Translations under genes and position numbers: made by a program
The notes under the pieces: model-generated
Seen by the model: the letters and a program-made list of their open reading frames with translations, nothing else
Database searches by the model: none
What the model was told of the DNA's origin: nothing
Origin: an uncultured Clostridia bacterium
Lineage (GTDB): Bacteria > Bacillota > Clostridia > Christensenellales > Borkfalkiaceae
Direction: 5' to 3'
NCBI GenBank assembly: GCA_934271065.1
Contig: CAKQQQ010000002.1
Coordinates: 321,406-385,405 of the forward strand
Length of the DNA stretch: 64,000 nucleotides
In this document: one piece after another, positions 1 through 7,550 of the stretch
Layout of the letters: each line of letters opens with the position of its first letter
Position numbering within the stretch: position 1 is the stretch's first letter

Positions 1-123
1 GATTCTTGCGCTTTTTATTTCTCCGTAGCCTTTGCCTTCGACCTTAAAAGAAAAAACAGGATTAAGTGTACTTATCCCGAGCGGTTCGAAAAGTCTGTTT
101 ACCTGTAAATTTGTTATTTTCAT
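1..123 (-). CDS. Alpha-L-rhamnosidase (GH78), N-terminus only
   Basis: The first 41 codons of a minus-strand gene that runs off the left edge. The peptide starts MKITNLQVNRLFEPLG, continues with a PVFSFKVEG stretch and an SARI end. This pattern (short strand, 'PLG', then 'P.fSwk.' and 'ARI') is how bacterial GH78 alpha-L-rhamnosidases begin, in the N-terminal beta-sandwich before the catalytic domain. The family removes terminal rhamnose from pectic rhamnogalacturonan or plant glycosides. The neighbouring uxuA and fructuronate reductase fit a pectin-derived sugar locus. No catalytic residues are inside the window, so the family call rests on this short N-terminal motif only. A strong ribosome-binding site is not obvious. 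Confidence 0.6.
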   Translation of the reverse strand, partial: MKITNLQVNRLFEPLGISTLNPVFSFKVEGKGYGEIKSARI

Positions 124-492
124 CGATTTAATGCCGAATTCCGTATAATACTTCCCATAAATTATACCACGAATACGGATGTTTAACCATATACAAGGTT
201 GAACTATTACTACATTACGTTGACCGACTTGTAACGCCGGTCGCCACTTCTTTTTTTGCGAAAATAATTTTACATTGATTTGACGGCTTAATTCGACACT
301 TTAATTTTTCTTGTCCATTTGCGCAAATTACATTATCTGTCACAGCAAATTTACCGCTATACTTCCCTTGTTCCGCAATTCCCGAATCAGCCTTTTTTCT
401 AACGCTTCCGCGCCGAGCCATTTCCATCTACGCCATTTTGAACGTCGCGTGAGTAATGATCGCCGGGTGATTGTCCCTTATCAGGTACTTAG
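124..492. other. Intergenic stretch without a confident gene
   Basis: Apart from the promoter near 161-169 nothing convincing is visible. A 70-codon minus-strand reading frame (215-427) has no recognisable motif, no ribosome-binding site and a composition unlike the surrounding genes, so it is not called. The stretch probably contains decayed remains of the mobile element whose tail is recognisable just downstream. Confidence 0.4.
161..169 (-). promoter_or_regulatory. Extended -10 promoter of the rhamnosidase gene
   Basis: On the minus strand a TATAAT preceded by TG and one base (TGGTATAAT) lies about 40 bp before the start codon. The -35 region at the 17-bp position is weak (TGGTTA). An extended -10 can compensate for this. 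Confidence 0.45.
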
Positions 493-624
493 CCGAGCGA
501 CACATACGAAACCGAGCAAGCCGGTCTGAAAGAACGGATTAAAACGTTGAAGTCGGAAATTGCGAAAGCGAAAAAAGACGACGATAAAATTCTCGATTTT
601 ATGATGCTTATTTACAAGGATTGA
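493..624 (+). pseudogene. Remnant C-terminus of a large serine recombinase
   Basis: A 43-residue plus-strand frame opens after an in-frame TAG and ends in TGA. It contains TYETEQAGLKERIKTLK followed by a SEIAKAKKDDDKILDF segment and a hydrophobic end. Large serine recombinases of the TnpX/DUF4368 type end in just this way: a 'YE.EQ..L..rI..L..ei..a' coiled coil, then 'v.rFl.l..ky'. There is no start codon and no catalytic domain upstream, and the frame is closed by a stop before the expected coiled-coil beginning. I read it as the decayed tail of an excised or rearranged mobile element. The assignment is from remembered family pattern, not from a search. Confidence 0.5.
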
Positions 625-646
625 AACCGACAAACAGCAAGAGAAA

Positions 647-669
647 AGGCGTGGCATTACGCCACGCCT
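647..669 (-). terminator. Terminator of the uxuA operon
   Basis: A 9-bp stem (AGGCGTGGC with GCCACGCCT) around a 5-base loop. Read on the minus strand it is followed by TTTT. It lies about 90 bp past the stop codon of the fructuronate reductase gene. Confidence 0.7.
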
Positions 670-755
670 GACTCTGAACCTTGCGCCTTTACCTGAAATT
701 CCCTATGGGAACTGCAGTAACGCCGTCCGTATTTCTTTTTTTTATTTTAGGTTCG

Positions 756-1586
756 TTATACGCCGGAATAGGCGGAAAAACCGCCGTCGACGGGAATGAC
801 CGTGCCGGTGACGAAACCGCTGGCGGAGTCGTCTACAAGCCAGAACAAACAACCTATCAGATCGTCGATTTCGCCGAACTTGCGCATCGGCGTAGCCGCG
901 AGAATTTTCTCCGTTCTCGCCGTGGGCTTGCCGTTTTCGTCAAACAAAAGCCCCCTGTTCTGGTTGGTTACGAAAAATCCCGGCGCGATCGCGTTGCAAC
1001 GGATATTGCACGGCGCGAAATGCACCGCAAGCCATTGCGTGAAGTTGCTTACGCCCGCTTTCGCCGCAGAGTACGCGGGGATCTTGGTAAGCGGACGGTA
1101 CGCATTCATAGACGATACGTTTATTATGTTTCCGCCCGTCTTTACCATATCTTCCGCAAAGACCTGCGTCACTAAAAACGCCGAAGTTATATTAAGGTCG
1201 AAAACGAATTTAAGCCCGCTTTCTTCAAGCGCGAAAAAGTCCTTTACGCCCGTGGTATCGGGAAACATATACTCGTTGTCGCAGGTCGCTTTCGGATTGT
1301 TTCCGCCCGCGCCATTTATAAGCACGTCGATTTTACCGAAAGCGTTTTTAACCGTTCTATACGCTTCTTTTATGCTCTCTTTGTCAAGGCAGTTACAGCG
1401 TACGGCAAGCGCGTTTTCGCCTATTTCGCAGGCGATTTTTTCGGCGGCGTCGTAATTTATGTCGAGCAGAGCGACGTTCGCGCCCTGAGACGCGAGAGCC
1501 CTTGCGAACTCGCCGCAGATTATTCCGCCCGCGCCCGTTACGACAACCGTTTTCCCTTTTAAGTCTATTTTGAAAGGCAGTTTCAT
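756..1586 (-). CDS. uxuB: Fructuronate reductase, SDR type (UxuB-like)
   Basis: A 276-residue short-chain dehydrogenase, the size of the Bacillus-type UxuB and unrelated to the long-chain E. coli UxuB. It would interconvert D-fructuronate and D-mannonate with NAD(H) in hexuronate breakdown. The Rossmann motif TGAGGIICG is at residues 18-26, NGAGG follows in the middle, and the catalytic S...YxxxK appears as SSMNAY and YSAAKAG. The end VDGGF is typical of the family. The start is the ATG at 1586, preceded by GGAGAAAA; it overlaps the uxuA stop by 4 bp (ATGA), which implies translational coupling. Substrate is inferred from the uxuA partner; other SDRs of sugar acids look similar. Confidence 0.75.
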   Translation of the reverse strand: MKLPFKIDLKGKTVVVTGAGGIICGEFARALASQGANVALLDINYDAAEKIACEIGENALAVRCNCLDKESIKEAYRTVKNAFGKIDVLINGAGGNNPKATCDNEYMFPDTTGVKDFFALEESGLKFVFDLNITSAFLVTQVFAEDMVKTGGNIINVSSMNAYRPLTKIPAYSAAKAGVSNFTQWLAVHFAPCNIRCNAIAPGFFVTNQNRGLLFDENGKPTARTEKILAATPMRKFGEIDDLIGCLFWLVDDSASGFVTGTVIPVDGGFSAYSGV

Positions 1587-2632
1587 AATTTTTTCTCCTT
1601 TGTCAGGTCCTTTTCTACCGCTTCGAACACGCCCTGCAAATACGCCGCGCCCAAAGCCCTGTCGAACAAGCCGTAACCCGGTTTGGCGTCTTCGCCCCAT
1701 ATGTTTCTGCCGTGATCGGGACGCAGATACCCGTCAAAACCGTTTTCGACGAGCGCGCGGACTATCTCGTAAATATCGACGTTGCCCGCCGCGGTCTGAT
1801 GCCCGTTCTCGTAAAAGTCGGTATCGGAAGTGTATTTCAACTGCCTTAAATGCGCGAAGTATATTCTGTCGGCATACTTAGCCGCCATCTTCGGCAAATC
1901 GTTAAATCTGCCCGCGCCGAGACTGCCCGTACAGAAAGTTATTCCGTTACGCTTATTCGGCACGGCGGCAAACAGTCTGTCGTAGTCTTCTTCTCTGCCG
2001 ACTATTCTCGGCAACCCGAATATGTCCCACGGCGGATCGTCGGGATGAATAGCCATATTTATATCCGCTTCTTCGCACGCGGGCATTATCGCGTTAAGAA
2101 AATATACGAGATTGTCGAAGAGTTTTTCGTGAGTCATTCCGTCGTAGGCTTTCAGCAGCCCGTTCAATTCGTCGGGGGTATAACTCTCGTCCCAACCGGG
2201 CAGACGCAGATTGCGTTTGTCGAGTTTTTTGAAGTCTTCTTCGCTATACGAAAGCGACGTCGAGCCGTCGGCATGTTTATAGTATAAATTCGTTCTGAAC
2301 CAGTCGAAAACGGGCATAAAGTTATAGCAAACGCACTTCACGCCTATTTTGCCGCAGTTGAGTATATTCTGCTTATAAGCCGCGATATACTTATCGCGCG
2401 TCGGCAAACCGAGTTTTATATCTTCGTGGACGGGAATACTCTCTATAACTTCGGTTTCAAGCCCCGCCGCGGCGGCAAGGTCTTTCAGCCTTTGCAGTTT
2501 TTCCACGCTCCATACTCCGCCGACGGGCTCGTCGTAAACCGCGGTTACCACGCCCGTCATACCCTGAATCTGTTTGATATAATTCAGGGGGATACAGTCT
2601 TTTTCGCCGTACCAGCGAAAAGTCATTTTCAT
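1583..2632 (-). CDS. uxuA: Mannonate dehydratase
   Basis: Converts D-mannonate to 2-keto-3-deoxygluconate in glucuronate catabolism. The 349-residue protein opens with MKMTFRWYGEKDCIPL and shows the UxuA landmarks: the TGVVTAVYD segment, CYNFMPVFDW, MAIHPDDPPWDIFGLPRI (metal-binding His and Asp in a TIM-barrel fold), CTGSLG and PDHGRNIWGE near the C-terminus. First gene of a two-gene operon with the reductase that supplies its substrate. The length is that of the Bacillus-type enzyme, shorter than the E. coli protein. It has its own consensus-like promoter about 30 bp upstream and a GGAGAAG ribosome-binding site. Confidence 0.93.
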   Translation of the reverse strand: MKMTFRWYGEKDCIPLNYIKQIQGMTGVVTAVYDEPVGGVWSVEKLQRLKDLAAAAGLETEVIESIPVHEDIKLGLPTRDKYIAAYKQNILNCGKIGVKCVCYNFMPVFDWFRTNLYYKHADGSTSLSYSEEDFKKLDKRNLRLPGWDESYTPDELNGLLKAYDGMTHEKLFDNLVYFLNAIMPACEEADINMAIHPDDPPWDIFGLPRIVGREEDYDRLFAAVPNKRNGITFCTGSLGAGRFNDLPKMAAKYADRIYFAHLRQLKYTSDTDFYENGHQTAAGNVDIYEIVRALVENGFDGYLRPDHGRNIWGEDAKPGYGLFDRALGAAYLQGVFEAVEKDLTKEKKL

Positions 2633-2659
2633 ACGACACTTCTCCGTTCGTTTTTTTTA

Positions 2660-2688
2660 ATTATACAACGAACGCGAAAAAAAATCAA
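2660..2688 (-). promoter_or_regulatory. Sigma-A promoter of uxuA
   Basis: Minus-strand TTGATT, 17-bp spacer and TATAAT, about 28 bp before the uxuA start codon. Confidence 0.7.
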
Positions 2689-2745
2689 CGGTTGTCACGC
2701 CGTCGATTTTCTTTTTTTGACTACGTTTATTAAAATTTTTCGTTT

Positions 2746-4287
2746 TCAGAAAAGCGGAGCGAACGGCATCATTATAACCTTCGCTATCTTTTCGTACCAT
2801 TTCAGCCTGAGCGACTTCTTGTCCGCTACGACGCATTGATTATCGAAGAGATATTCGAAGTCGTCCGAGATCCGTTTTAACGCTATCGGATCGGTAAATA
2901 CCACGCCGCACTCGAAATGATGCACCATAGAACGGTAATCAAGGTTTACCGTGCCGCAGAACGCCAGCGTTCCGTCGCAGACGAGAGTTTTGGAATGGAT
3001 AAATCCGTCGCGGTAAAAATAGATTTTTACGCCCGCTTTCATCAGTTCGGAAGCGTAATGCCGCGTGAGAATATACACCGTTTTTTTATCGGGGTTCTGC
3101 GGAATTATAAGCCTTACGTCCACTCCGCGCCGAGCGGCGTTCGCAAGCGCGTCGCGTATGCCGTTATCCGCAACGAGATACGGGCAACCGACGAAAATAC
3201 TCTTTTTCGCGCCGTAAATAGCGTTCATAAACGTCATTTCGGCGATATGTTCGTAAGTTATCGGCGCGGGGGAATCGCCGAACGGCATCATAAACCCGCG
3301 ATTTTCGTAAACTTCGTGATCGGTACGGATATAGTCTTCTTCCTTGATCTGCGCCATTCCGCTGACGTTGAATATCTGCGTGAAAAGCCGCACGAAACTG
3401 TCTACCGCCCTGCCTTCTATCTTAACGCCGCTGTCAAGCCATCTGCCGAACGGGTGCGTTACGTTTATATACTCGTCCGCGATATTGACGCCGCCCGTAA
3501 ACGCGGTTTTGCCGTCTATTACGGCAATCTTTCTATGGTCGCGGTTATTGTGGATAATGGACACGACGGGTATGAATTTATTGAATTTGCGCGCGTCTAT
3601 GCCTTCTTTGCGGAGTTTTTTGTAAAAACCCGACGCGACTTTGGTAACGCTGCCCACGTCGTCGTATACGAGACAGACTTTTACCCCGTTTTTCGCCTTA
3701 TCGACGAGTATTTCGTGTACGGCGTTCCACATTTCGCCTTCTTCCACGATAAAGTATTCGAGAAAGATATATTCCTTTGCCGAGCGCAGACTTTTAAGCA
3801 GTTCTTCAAAATACGTCTCGCCGCTTACGAGATATTCGGCTTTGGAATCGTCGTACGCGGGCAAGGAAGTCACGCCGCGAAGGTACTTGAAAATTCCCGA
3901 CCATTGCGGTTCTTTCTCTTCGAGTTCGGCGACAACGCGTTCCTGATCGTAGCGTTCGTCGGTATTCTCGCAATACACGGCGGTAAACTTTCTGCGAAGC
4001 CGTCTGCCGAGCCGCAGGTTGCCGAACGTAAGATAACACATCGCGCCGGCGAACGGAAACAGCAGACAGACTATAACCCACGGTAATTTATATACCGCGG
4101 GGCTGTCTTTGTTGATGATATGAACGAGCAAAGCAACGCTTACGACGTAGGTTGCGAGCGTTCCCCATCGCCATAGCGACGTCAGTTCGTAAAACAACGC
4201 CCACAACGCTGCCGCCTGTAAAACGATAGCGAGCGCGATAACGGTAAACCTTGAAAAAAGTAATCTTTTACTGCGTTTTTTCTTCAT
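2746..4287 (-). CDS. cls: Cardiolipin synthase
   Basis: Membrane enzyme that joins phosphatidylglycerol molecules into cardiolipin. The 513 residues contain two N-terminal membrane segments (about 11-33 and 40-58, with a third hydrophobic stretch at 68-88) and then two phospholipase-D domains. The HKD motifs are complete: H251-R-K253 with D258 (HRKIAVID) and H431-S-K433 with D438 (HSKTLVCD). Length and order match bacterial Cls. Monocistronic by position: the htpG terminator lies just upstream and the uxuA promoter region downstream. The start is the ATG after a basic MKKKRSKR N-terminus; the ribosome-binding site is weak. Confidence 0.93.
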   Translation of the reverse strand: MKKKRSKRLLFSRFTVIALAIVLQAAALWALFYELTSLWRWGTLATYVVSVALLVHIINKDSPAVYKLPWVIVCLLFPFAGAMCYLTFGNLRLGRRLRRKFTAVYCENTDERYDQERVVAELEEKEPQWSGIFKYLRGVTSLPAYDDSKAEYLVSGETYFEELLKSLRSAKEYIFLEYFIVEEGEMWNAVHEILVDKAKNGVKVCLVYDDVGSVTKVASGFYKKLRKEGIDARKFNKFIPVVSIIHNNRDHRKIAVIDGKTAFTGGVNIADEYINVTHPFGRWLDSGVKIEGRAVDSFVRLFTQIFNVSGMAQIKEEDYIRTDHEVYENRGFMMPFGDSPAPITYEHIAEMTFMNAIYGAKKSIFVGCPYLVADNGIRDALANAARRGVDVRLIIPQNPDKKTVYILTRHYASELMKAGVKIYFYRDGFIHSKTLVCDGTLAFCGTVNLDYRSMVHHFECGVVFTDPIALKRISDDFEYLFDNQCVVADKKSLRLKWYEKIAKVIMMPFAPLF

Positions 4288-4307
4288 ATAATCGTGGGTT
4301 TCTTTAA

Positions 4308-4338
4308 GCGGCGGCTTCGGACGAGCCGAAGCCGCCGC
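4308..4338 (-). terminator. Terminator of htpG
   Basis: A perfect 13-bp GC-rich stem (GCGGCGGCTTCGG and its complement) with a 5-base loop between the htpG stop and the cls start. The run of T after the stem on the minus strand is poor (TTAAAG), so termination may be incomplete. Confidence 0.6.
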
Positions 4339-4361
4339 GCTGTTACTGGTAATTGCCTGTA

Positions 4362-6239
4362 TTATTTTGCGAGAAGCGCGAAAACTTTATCCACGACCGC
4401 CGTCGGATCTTCTACCGAAAGCCCCGAAACGAGTCTCGCCGACTGGTAAAGGACTTCGGCGTAATCGCTTACGTCTTCGCCCGCCGCGACGGCGGCTTTT
4501 ATCTTGCCGTAAACGGCGTGGTTCGGGTTGAGTTCGAGTACCTTGTTCGCCTTGACCTTATCTTCCGCGCCGGGCATAGAGTTAAGCACCTTTTCCATTT
4601 CGAGCGACACTTCGCCTTCGCTCGACAGGCATACCGCGTGGTCGCCTATCTCGGAAGAGACTTTGACTTTGCTTACCTTGTCGCCGAGCGCGTCTTTGAG
4701 TTTGGCAAGCATATCCTTATCGCGTTCGGTCGCTTCTTCGTCTTCTTTGTTGGAAGACGCTTCTTCGCTTAGCACGTTTTTGAAAGCCTTGCCGTCGTAC
4801 TCGCCGAGCATTTTAACGGCAAATTCGTCCACGTCGTCGGTAAAGCACAAAACGTCTTTACCGTCTTTCAACGCTTTTTCGCATTGCGGCAACGCCTTGA
4901 CCGCCGAAACGGTCTTGCCCGAACAGTAATAAATATTCTTTTCGTCGTCTTTAAGCGCGGCGACGTATTCTTTAAGGGTTACGAATTTATCTTCTTTCGC
5001 GGACTTGAACATTATCAGGTCCTGCAAAAGTTCCTTGTTCATTCCCCAGCCGGAATACAGACCGTATTTCAACTGCAAGCCGAATTTTTCGTAAAACTCG
5101 TCGTACTTTTCGCGGTCGTTTTTCTGCATATCGAGCAGTTCGTTTTTAATCTTCTTTTCAAGGTTGGACGCGATGAGTTGCAGACGGCGGTTGTGTTGAA
5201 CGGTCTCGCGGGAGACGTTAAGCGTAAGTTCGCTGTCCACAAGCCCTTTTACGAAACTGAAACAGTCGGGCAGCAGATCGGCGCAACGGTCGGTTATAAG
5301 CACGCCGTCGGTATAGAGTTTAAGTCCTTTTTCGTAGTTCTTGCTGTAATAGTTATACGGTACGGCGGACGGAATAAAGAGCAACGCCTTATACGTTACC
5401 GCGCCTTCGGCGGAAGTGTGAATCACGCGCAGGGGCGCGTCGTAGTCGTAGAAGTTGTCCGCGTAGAATTTATCGTACTCTTCTTTGGTTATCTCGTTCT
5501 TGTTCTTCTTCCAGAGCGGCACCATAGAGTTAAGCGTCTCTTCTTCGGTATAACTCTCGCGTTCCTTGCCCGCCTTTCTGTCTTCTTCGGACTGTTCTTT
5601 ATACTTGGTTACGGGCATTTTGATCGGGCAACGGATATAATCGGAATACTTCTTGACGAGATTTCTTATCTCGTATTCTTCGAGAAACTTCGAGAATTTA
5701 TCGTCGTCGGTATCGGGTTTGATATGGAGAATGATTTCCGTACCCCTGTCGGCTTTGTCGCAGGGCGCGATTTCGTACCCTTCCGCGCCGCGGCTCGTCC
5801 ATACGTTGGCTTCGTCGCTGCCGAACGCTCTGGATCTGACTTCAACCTTGTCCGCGACCATAAACGCCGAATAGAAACCTACGCCGAATTGACCGATTAC
5901 GGACACGTCGTCTTTATCTAAATCCTTATTTTCTTCTTTGAAAGCGAGCGAGCCGCTTTTCGCGATAGTACCGAGATTTTCTTCGAGTTCTTTCGCGGTC
6001 ATGCCTATGCCGTTATCTTTGATAACGAGCGTTCTGTTCTTCTCGTCGGGAATAATCTCTATCGCGAAGTCTTCGCGCGTAAGCCCCGACAGACCTTCTT
6101 TCATACCCTTGAAGTAAAGTTTATCGATAGCGTCGCTGCAATTGGAAATAAGTTCCCTTAAAAAAATCTCTTTGTGGGTGTAAATGGAGTTGATCATAAG
6201 ATCAAGCACTCTTTTTGATTGCGTCTTAAAACTTTTCAT
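4362..6239 (-). CDS. htpG: Molecular chaperone HtpG (Hsp90)
   Basis: ATP-dependent cytosolic Hsp90 chaperone of about 625 residues, the normal bacterial length. The N-terminal GHKL ATPase shows EIFLRELISNCSDAIDKL, DNGIGMT and GQFGVGFYSAFM; the middle domain has NVSRETVQHN. I place the start at ATG 6239 (MKSFKTQSKRVLDLM), which matches the family N-terminus; two earlier in-frame ATGs exist (6269 and 6248) but add unrelated residues. Expression is probably heat-shock controlled, because a CIRCE-like inverted repeat sits right on the transcription start. Monocistronic. Confidence 0.97.
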   Translation of the reverse strand: MKSFKTQSKRVLDLMINSIYTHKEIFLRELISNCSDAIDKLYFKGMKEGLSGLTREDFAIEIIPDEKNRTLVIKDNGIGMTAKELEENLGTIAKSGSLAFKEENKDLDKDDVSVIGQFGVGFYSAFMVADKVEVRSRAFGSDEANVWTSRGAEGYEIAPCDKADRGTEIILHIKPDTDDDKFSKFLEEYEIRNLVKKYSDYIRCPIKMPVTKYKEQSEEDRKAGKERESYTEEETLNSMVPLWKKNKNEITKEEYDKFYADNFYDYDAPLRVIHTSAEGAVTYKALLFIPSAVPYNYYSKNYEKGLKLYTDGVLITDRCADLLPDCFSFVKGLVDSELTLNVSRETVQHNRRLQLIASNLEKKIKNELLDMQKNDREKYDEFYEKFGLQLKYGLYSGWGMNKELLQDLIMFKSAKEDKFVTLKEYVAALKDDEKNIYYCSGKTVSAVKALPQCEKALKDGKDVLCFTDDVDEFAVKMLGEYDGKAFKNVLSEEASSNKEDEEATERDKDMLAKLKDALGDKVSKVKVSSEIGDHAVCLSSEGEVSLEMEKVLNSMPGAEDKVKANKVLELNPNHAVYGKIKAAVAAGEDVSDYAEVLYQSARLVSGLSVEDPTAVVDKVFALLAK

Positions 6240-6285
6240 CTTTATCATCTCTTTTATAATTATTAGCAACCGAAATGCGAAAGTG

Positions 6286-6312
6286 TTAGCAGTCGCCCCC
6301 GTTGTTTGCTAA
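6286..6312. promoter_or_regulatory. CIRCE-like operator (HrcA site) at htpG
   Basis: TTAGCAGTC, a 9-base spacer and GTTTGCTAA: the 9-9-9 geometry of CIRCE (TTAGCACTC-N9-GAGTGCTAA) with three base changes in total. It begins immediately downstream of the -10 box, the usual place for HrcA repression. hrcA itself is not in the window. Confidence 0.75.
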
Positions 6313-6313
6313 T

Positions 6314-6342
6314 ATTATAACTCTCATTTTCGGATAATGCAA
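6314..6342 (-). promoter_or_regulatory. Sigma-A promoter of htpG
   Basis: Minus-strand TTGCAT, 17-bp spacer, TATAAT, directly abutting the CIRCE-like repeat. Confidence 0.75.
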
Positions 6343-6453
6343 GCGTTTGGACGCATTTTTTTAATTATTAGGGATTCCATTCGTCATCACTGACTATTTT
6401 TGCGGTGATAAACCGATTTATGCGGCGTTAAACGCCGCTCGTAGTACGGCAAC

Positions 6454-6678
6454 CTAAGCAAGAACTTTGAACGCCTTTATCGCGTCGGCGGCGGCGTATA
6501 GTTTAATTTCGTAGCCGTTTTTGCCGCAGACTATTTCAAGCGCGGGTTTTTCGGTAAGGTTAAAGTAGTCGCTTAAAACCGAAGTCAGATCCCTTAAAAT
6601 AAGTTCCTGCCCGTTTACGGCGAAATTCATTCTGTCGCCTTCTATTATCCGTTTAAGTCTTGCACGGTCGCCTTTCAT
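6454..6678 (-). CDS. minE: MinE-like topological specificity factor, short form
   Basis: A 74-residue protein translated from an ATG that overlaps the minD stop (ATGA). After a short MKGDRA start it has ARLKRIIEGDRMNF, which aligns with the MinD-contact helix of MinE (E. coli AKERLQIIVAERR), and then LILRDLTSVLSDYF, which matches the C-terminal dimerisation helix (QLRKDILEVICKY), followed by the expected beta strand. It lacks the N-terminal amphipathic membrane-targeting segment and is about 14 residues shorter than E. coli MinE. Position after minD supports the call. No minC is adjacent. Confidence 0.65.
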   Translation of the reverse strand: MKGDRARLKRIIEGDRMNFAVNGQELILRDLTSVLSDYFNLTEKPALEIVCGKNGYEIKLYAAADAIKAFKVLA

Positions 6679-7463
6679 AGTCCGTTTTTTATACTCCTTT
6701 TGATATACCCGACGAAACCCCTGTACCCCGCCGCGCAGTCGTAGATTTTGCGTTTGCCGTACGCAACGTTGCCGGCGAGAATTTTACACGCCTTATAACT
6801 TACGGAATCTTTCGGCAACCGCCCCGCGTCGCGTAAAAACGCTTCGTCGTCGGACGGAATAACCCCGACGAGCGGAATTTTGAGAACGGATTCCACGTCT
6901 TTCGGCGACAGAGACGCGCCCGCTGCGACGAGATCGCCGCGTACTTTGTTTACGACCAGCCCTATCGATTTCAAGCCCGCGCCGCGCAGCGTACCCGCCG
7001 TTTTATCCGCGTCGCGCAGGCTCGGCAAATGCGGAGTGGTAACGAGCAGGGCTTCGTCGGAAGCGCATATGGCGAGACGGAAGCCTTCGCCTATGCCTGC
7101 CGGCGAGTCCGCAAGAATAAAATCGAAAGCCGAATCCAGCCCCGAATACAGATCGCGGAGTTTATCGTAAAGCCCGTCGTACGAGACGACGTTTTTAATG
7201 CACGGCAGTACGAACGCGTTTCTGCCCTGCGGACATTCTATTATAGCCTGTTTCGCCCGACACCTGCCTTGCAGACAGTCGATAAGGTCGTACGATACGA
7301 GATTTTCGACGCCCGCGCACACGTCGAGATCGTTCAAACCCGCGTCAAGGTCTATAACGAGCGTTCTTTTGCCTATCGCGCCCAGATTTATCGCGAGATT
7401 TGCTGCGACCGACGTTTTGCCGACGCCGCCTTTGCCCGAAGTTACGACTATTTTTCTTGCCAT
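6675..7463 (-). CDS. minD: Septum-site ATPase MinD
   Basis: Deviant Walker-A ATPase (SGKGGVGKTS at residues 9-18) that positions the division site at the membrane with MinC and MinE. Further MinD signs are the VIDLDAGLNDLD switch region, DFILADSPAGIGEGF and a C-terminal amphipathic helix (VGYIKRSIKNGL) for membrane attachment. At 262 residues it has normal length. No Shine-Dalgarno sequence precedes the ATG, and the only good promoter would start the message a few bases upstream, so the transcript may be nearly leaderless. Followed by the overlapping minE-like gene. Confidence 0.9.
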   Translation of the reverse strand: MARKIVVTSGKGGVGKTSVAANLAINLGAIGKRTLVIDLDAGLNDLDVCAGVENLVSYDLIDCLQGRCRAKQAIIECPQGRNAFVLPCIKNVVSYDGLYDKLRDLYSGLDSAFDFILADSPAGIGEGFRLAICASDEALLVTTPHLPSLRDADKTAGTLRGAGLKSIGLVVNKVRGDLVAAGASLSPKDVESVLKIPLVGVIPSDDEAFLRDAGRLPKDSVSYKACKILAGNVAYGKRKIYDCAAGYRGFVGYIKRSIKNGL

Positions 7464-7472
7464 AGTACCGAC

Positions 7473-7481
7473 ATTATATCA
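7473..7481 (-). promoter_or_regulatory. Extended -10 promoter of minD
   Basis: TGATATAAT on the minus strand, ending 10 bases before the minD ATG; the -35 region is A-rich with no good hexamer. The predicted start of transcription is 3-4 bases before the ATG. Confidence 0.5.
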
Positions 7482-7550
7482 GCAGCGGAAAGGCGTTTTT
7501 TGTACGATTTTAGCGTTATATAATATATATTGTAAAATATTCGGGCTATT

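Noticed and set aside
215..427. 70-codon minus-strand frame in the left intergenic region
   Set aside because: No ribosome-binding site, no motif and atypical composition; probably chance in decayed DNA.
3549..3557. TGTGGATAA resembling a DnaA box, and TTATCCACG at about 4390
   Set aside because: Single sites inside the cls and htpG coding sequences with no clustering or AT-rich unwinding region.
2917..4086. 389-codon open frame on the plus strand opposite cls
   Set aside because: It is an antisense shadow of cls, whose HKD motifs and length are perfect; GC-rich third positions in this genome create long antisense frames.
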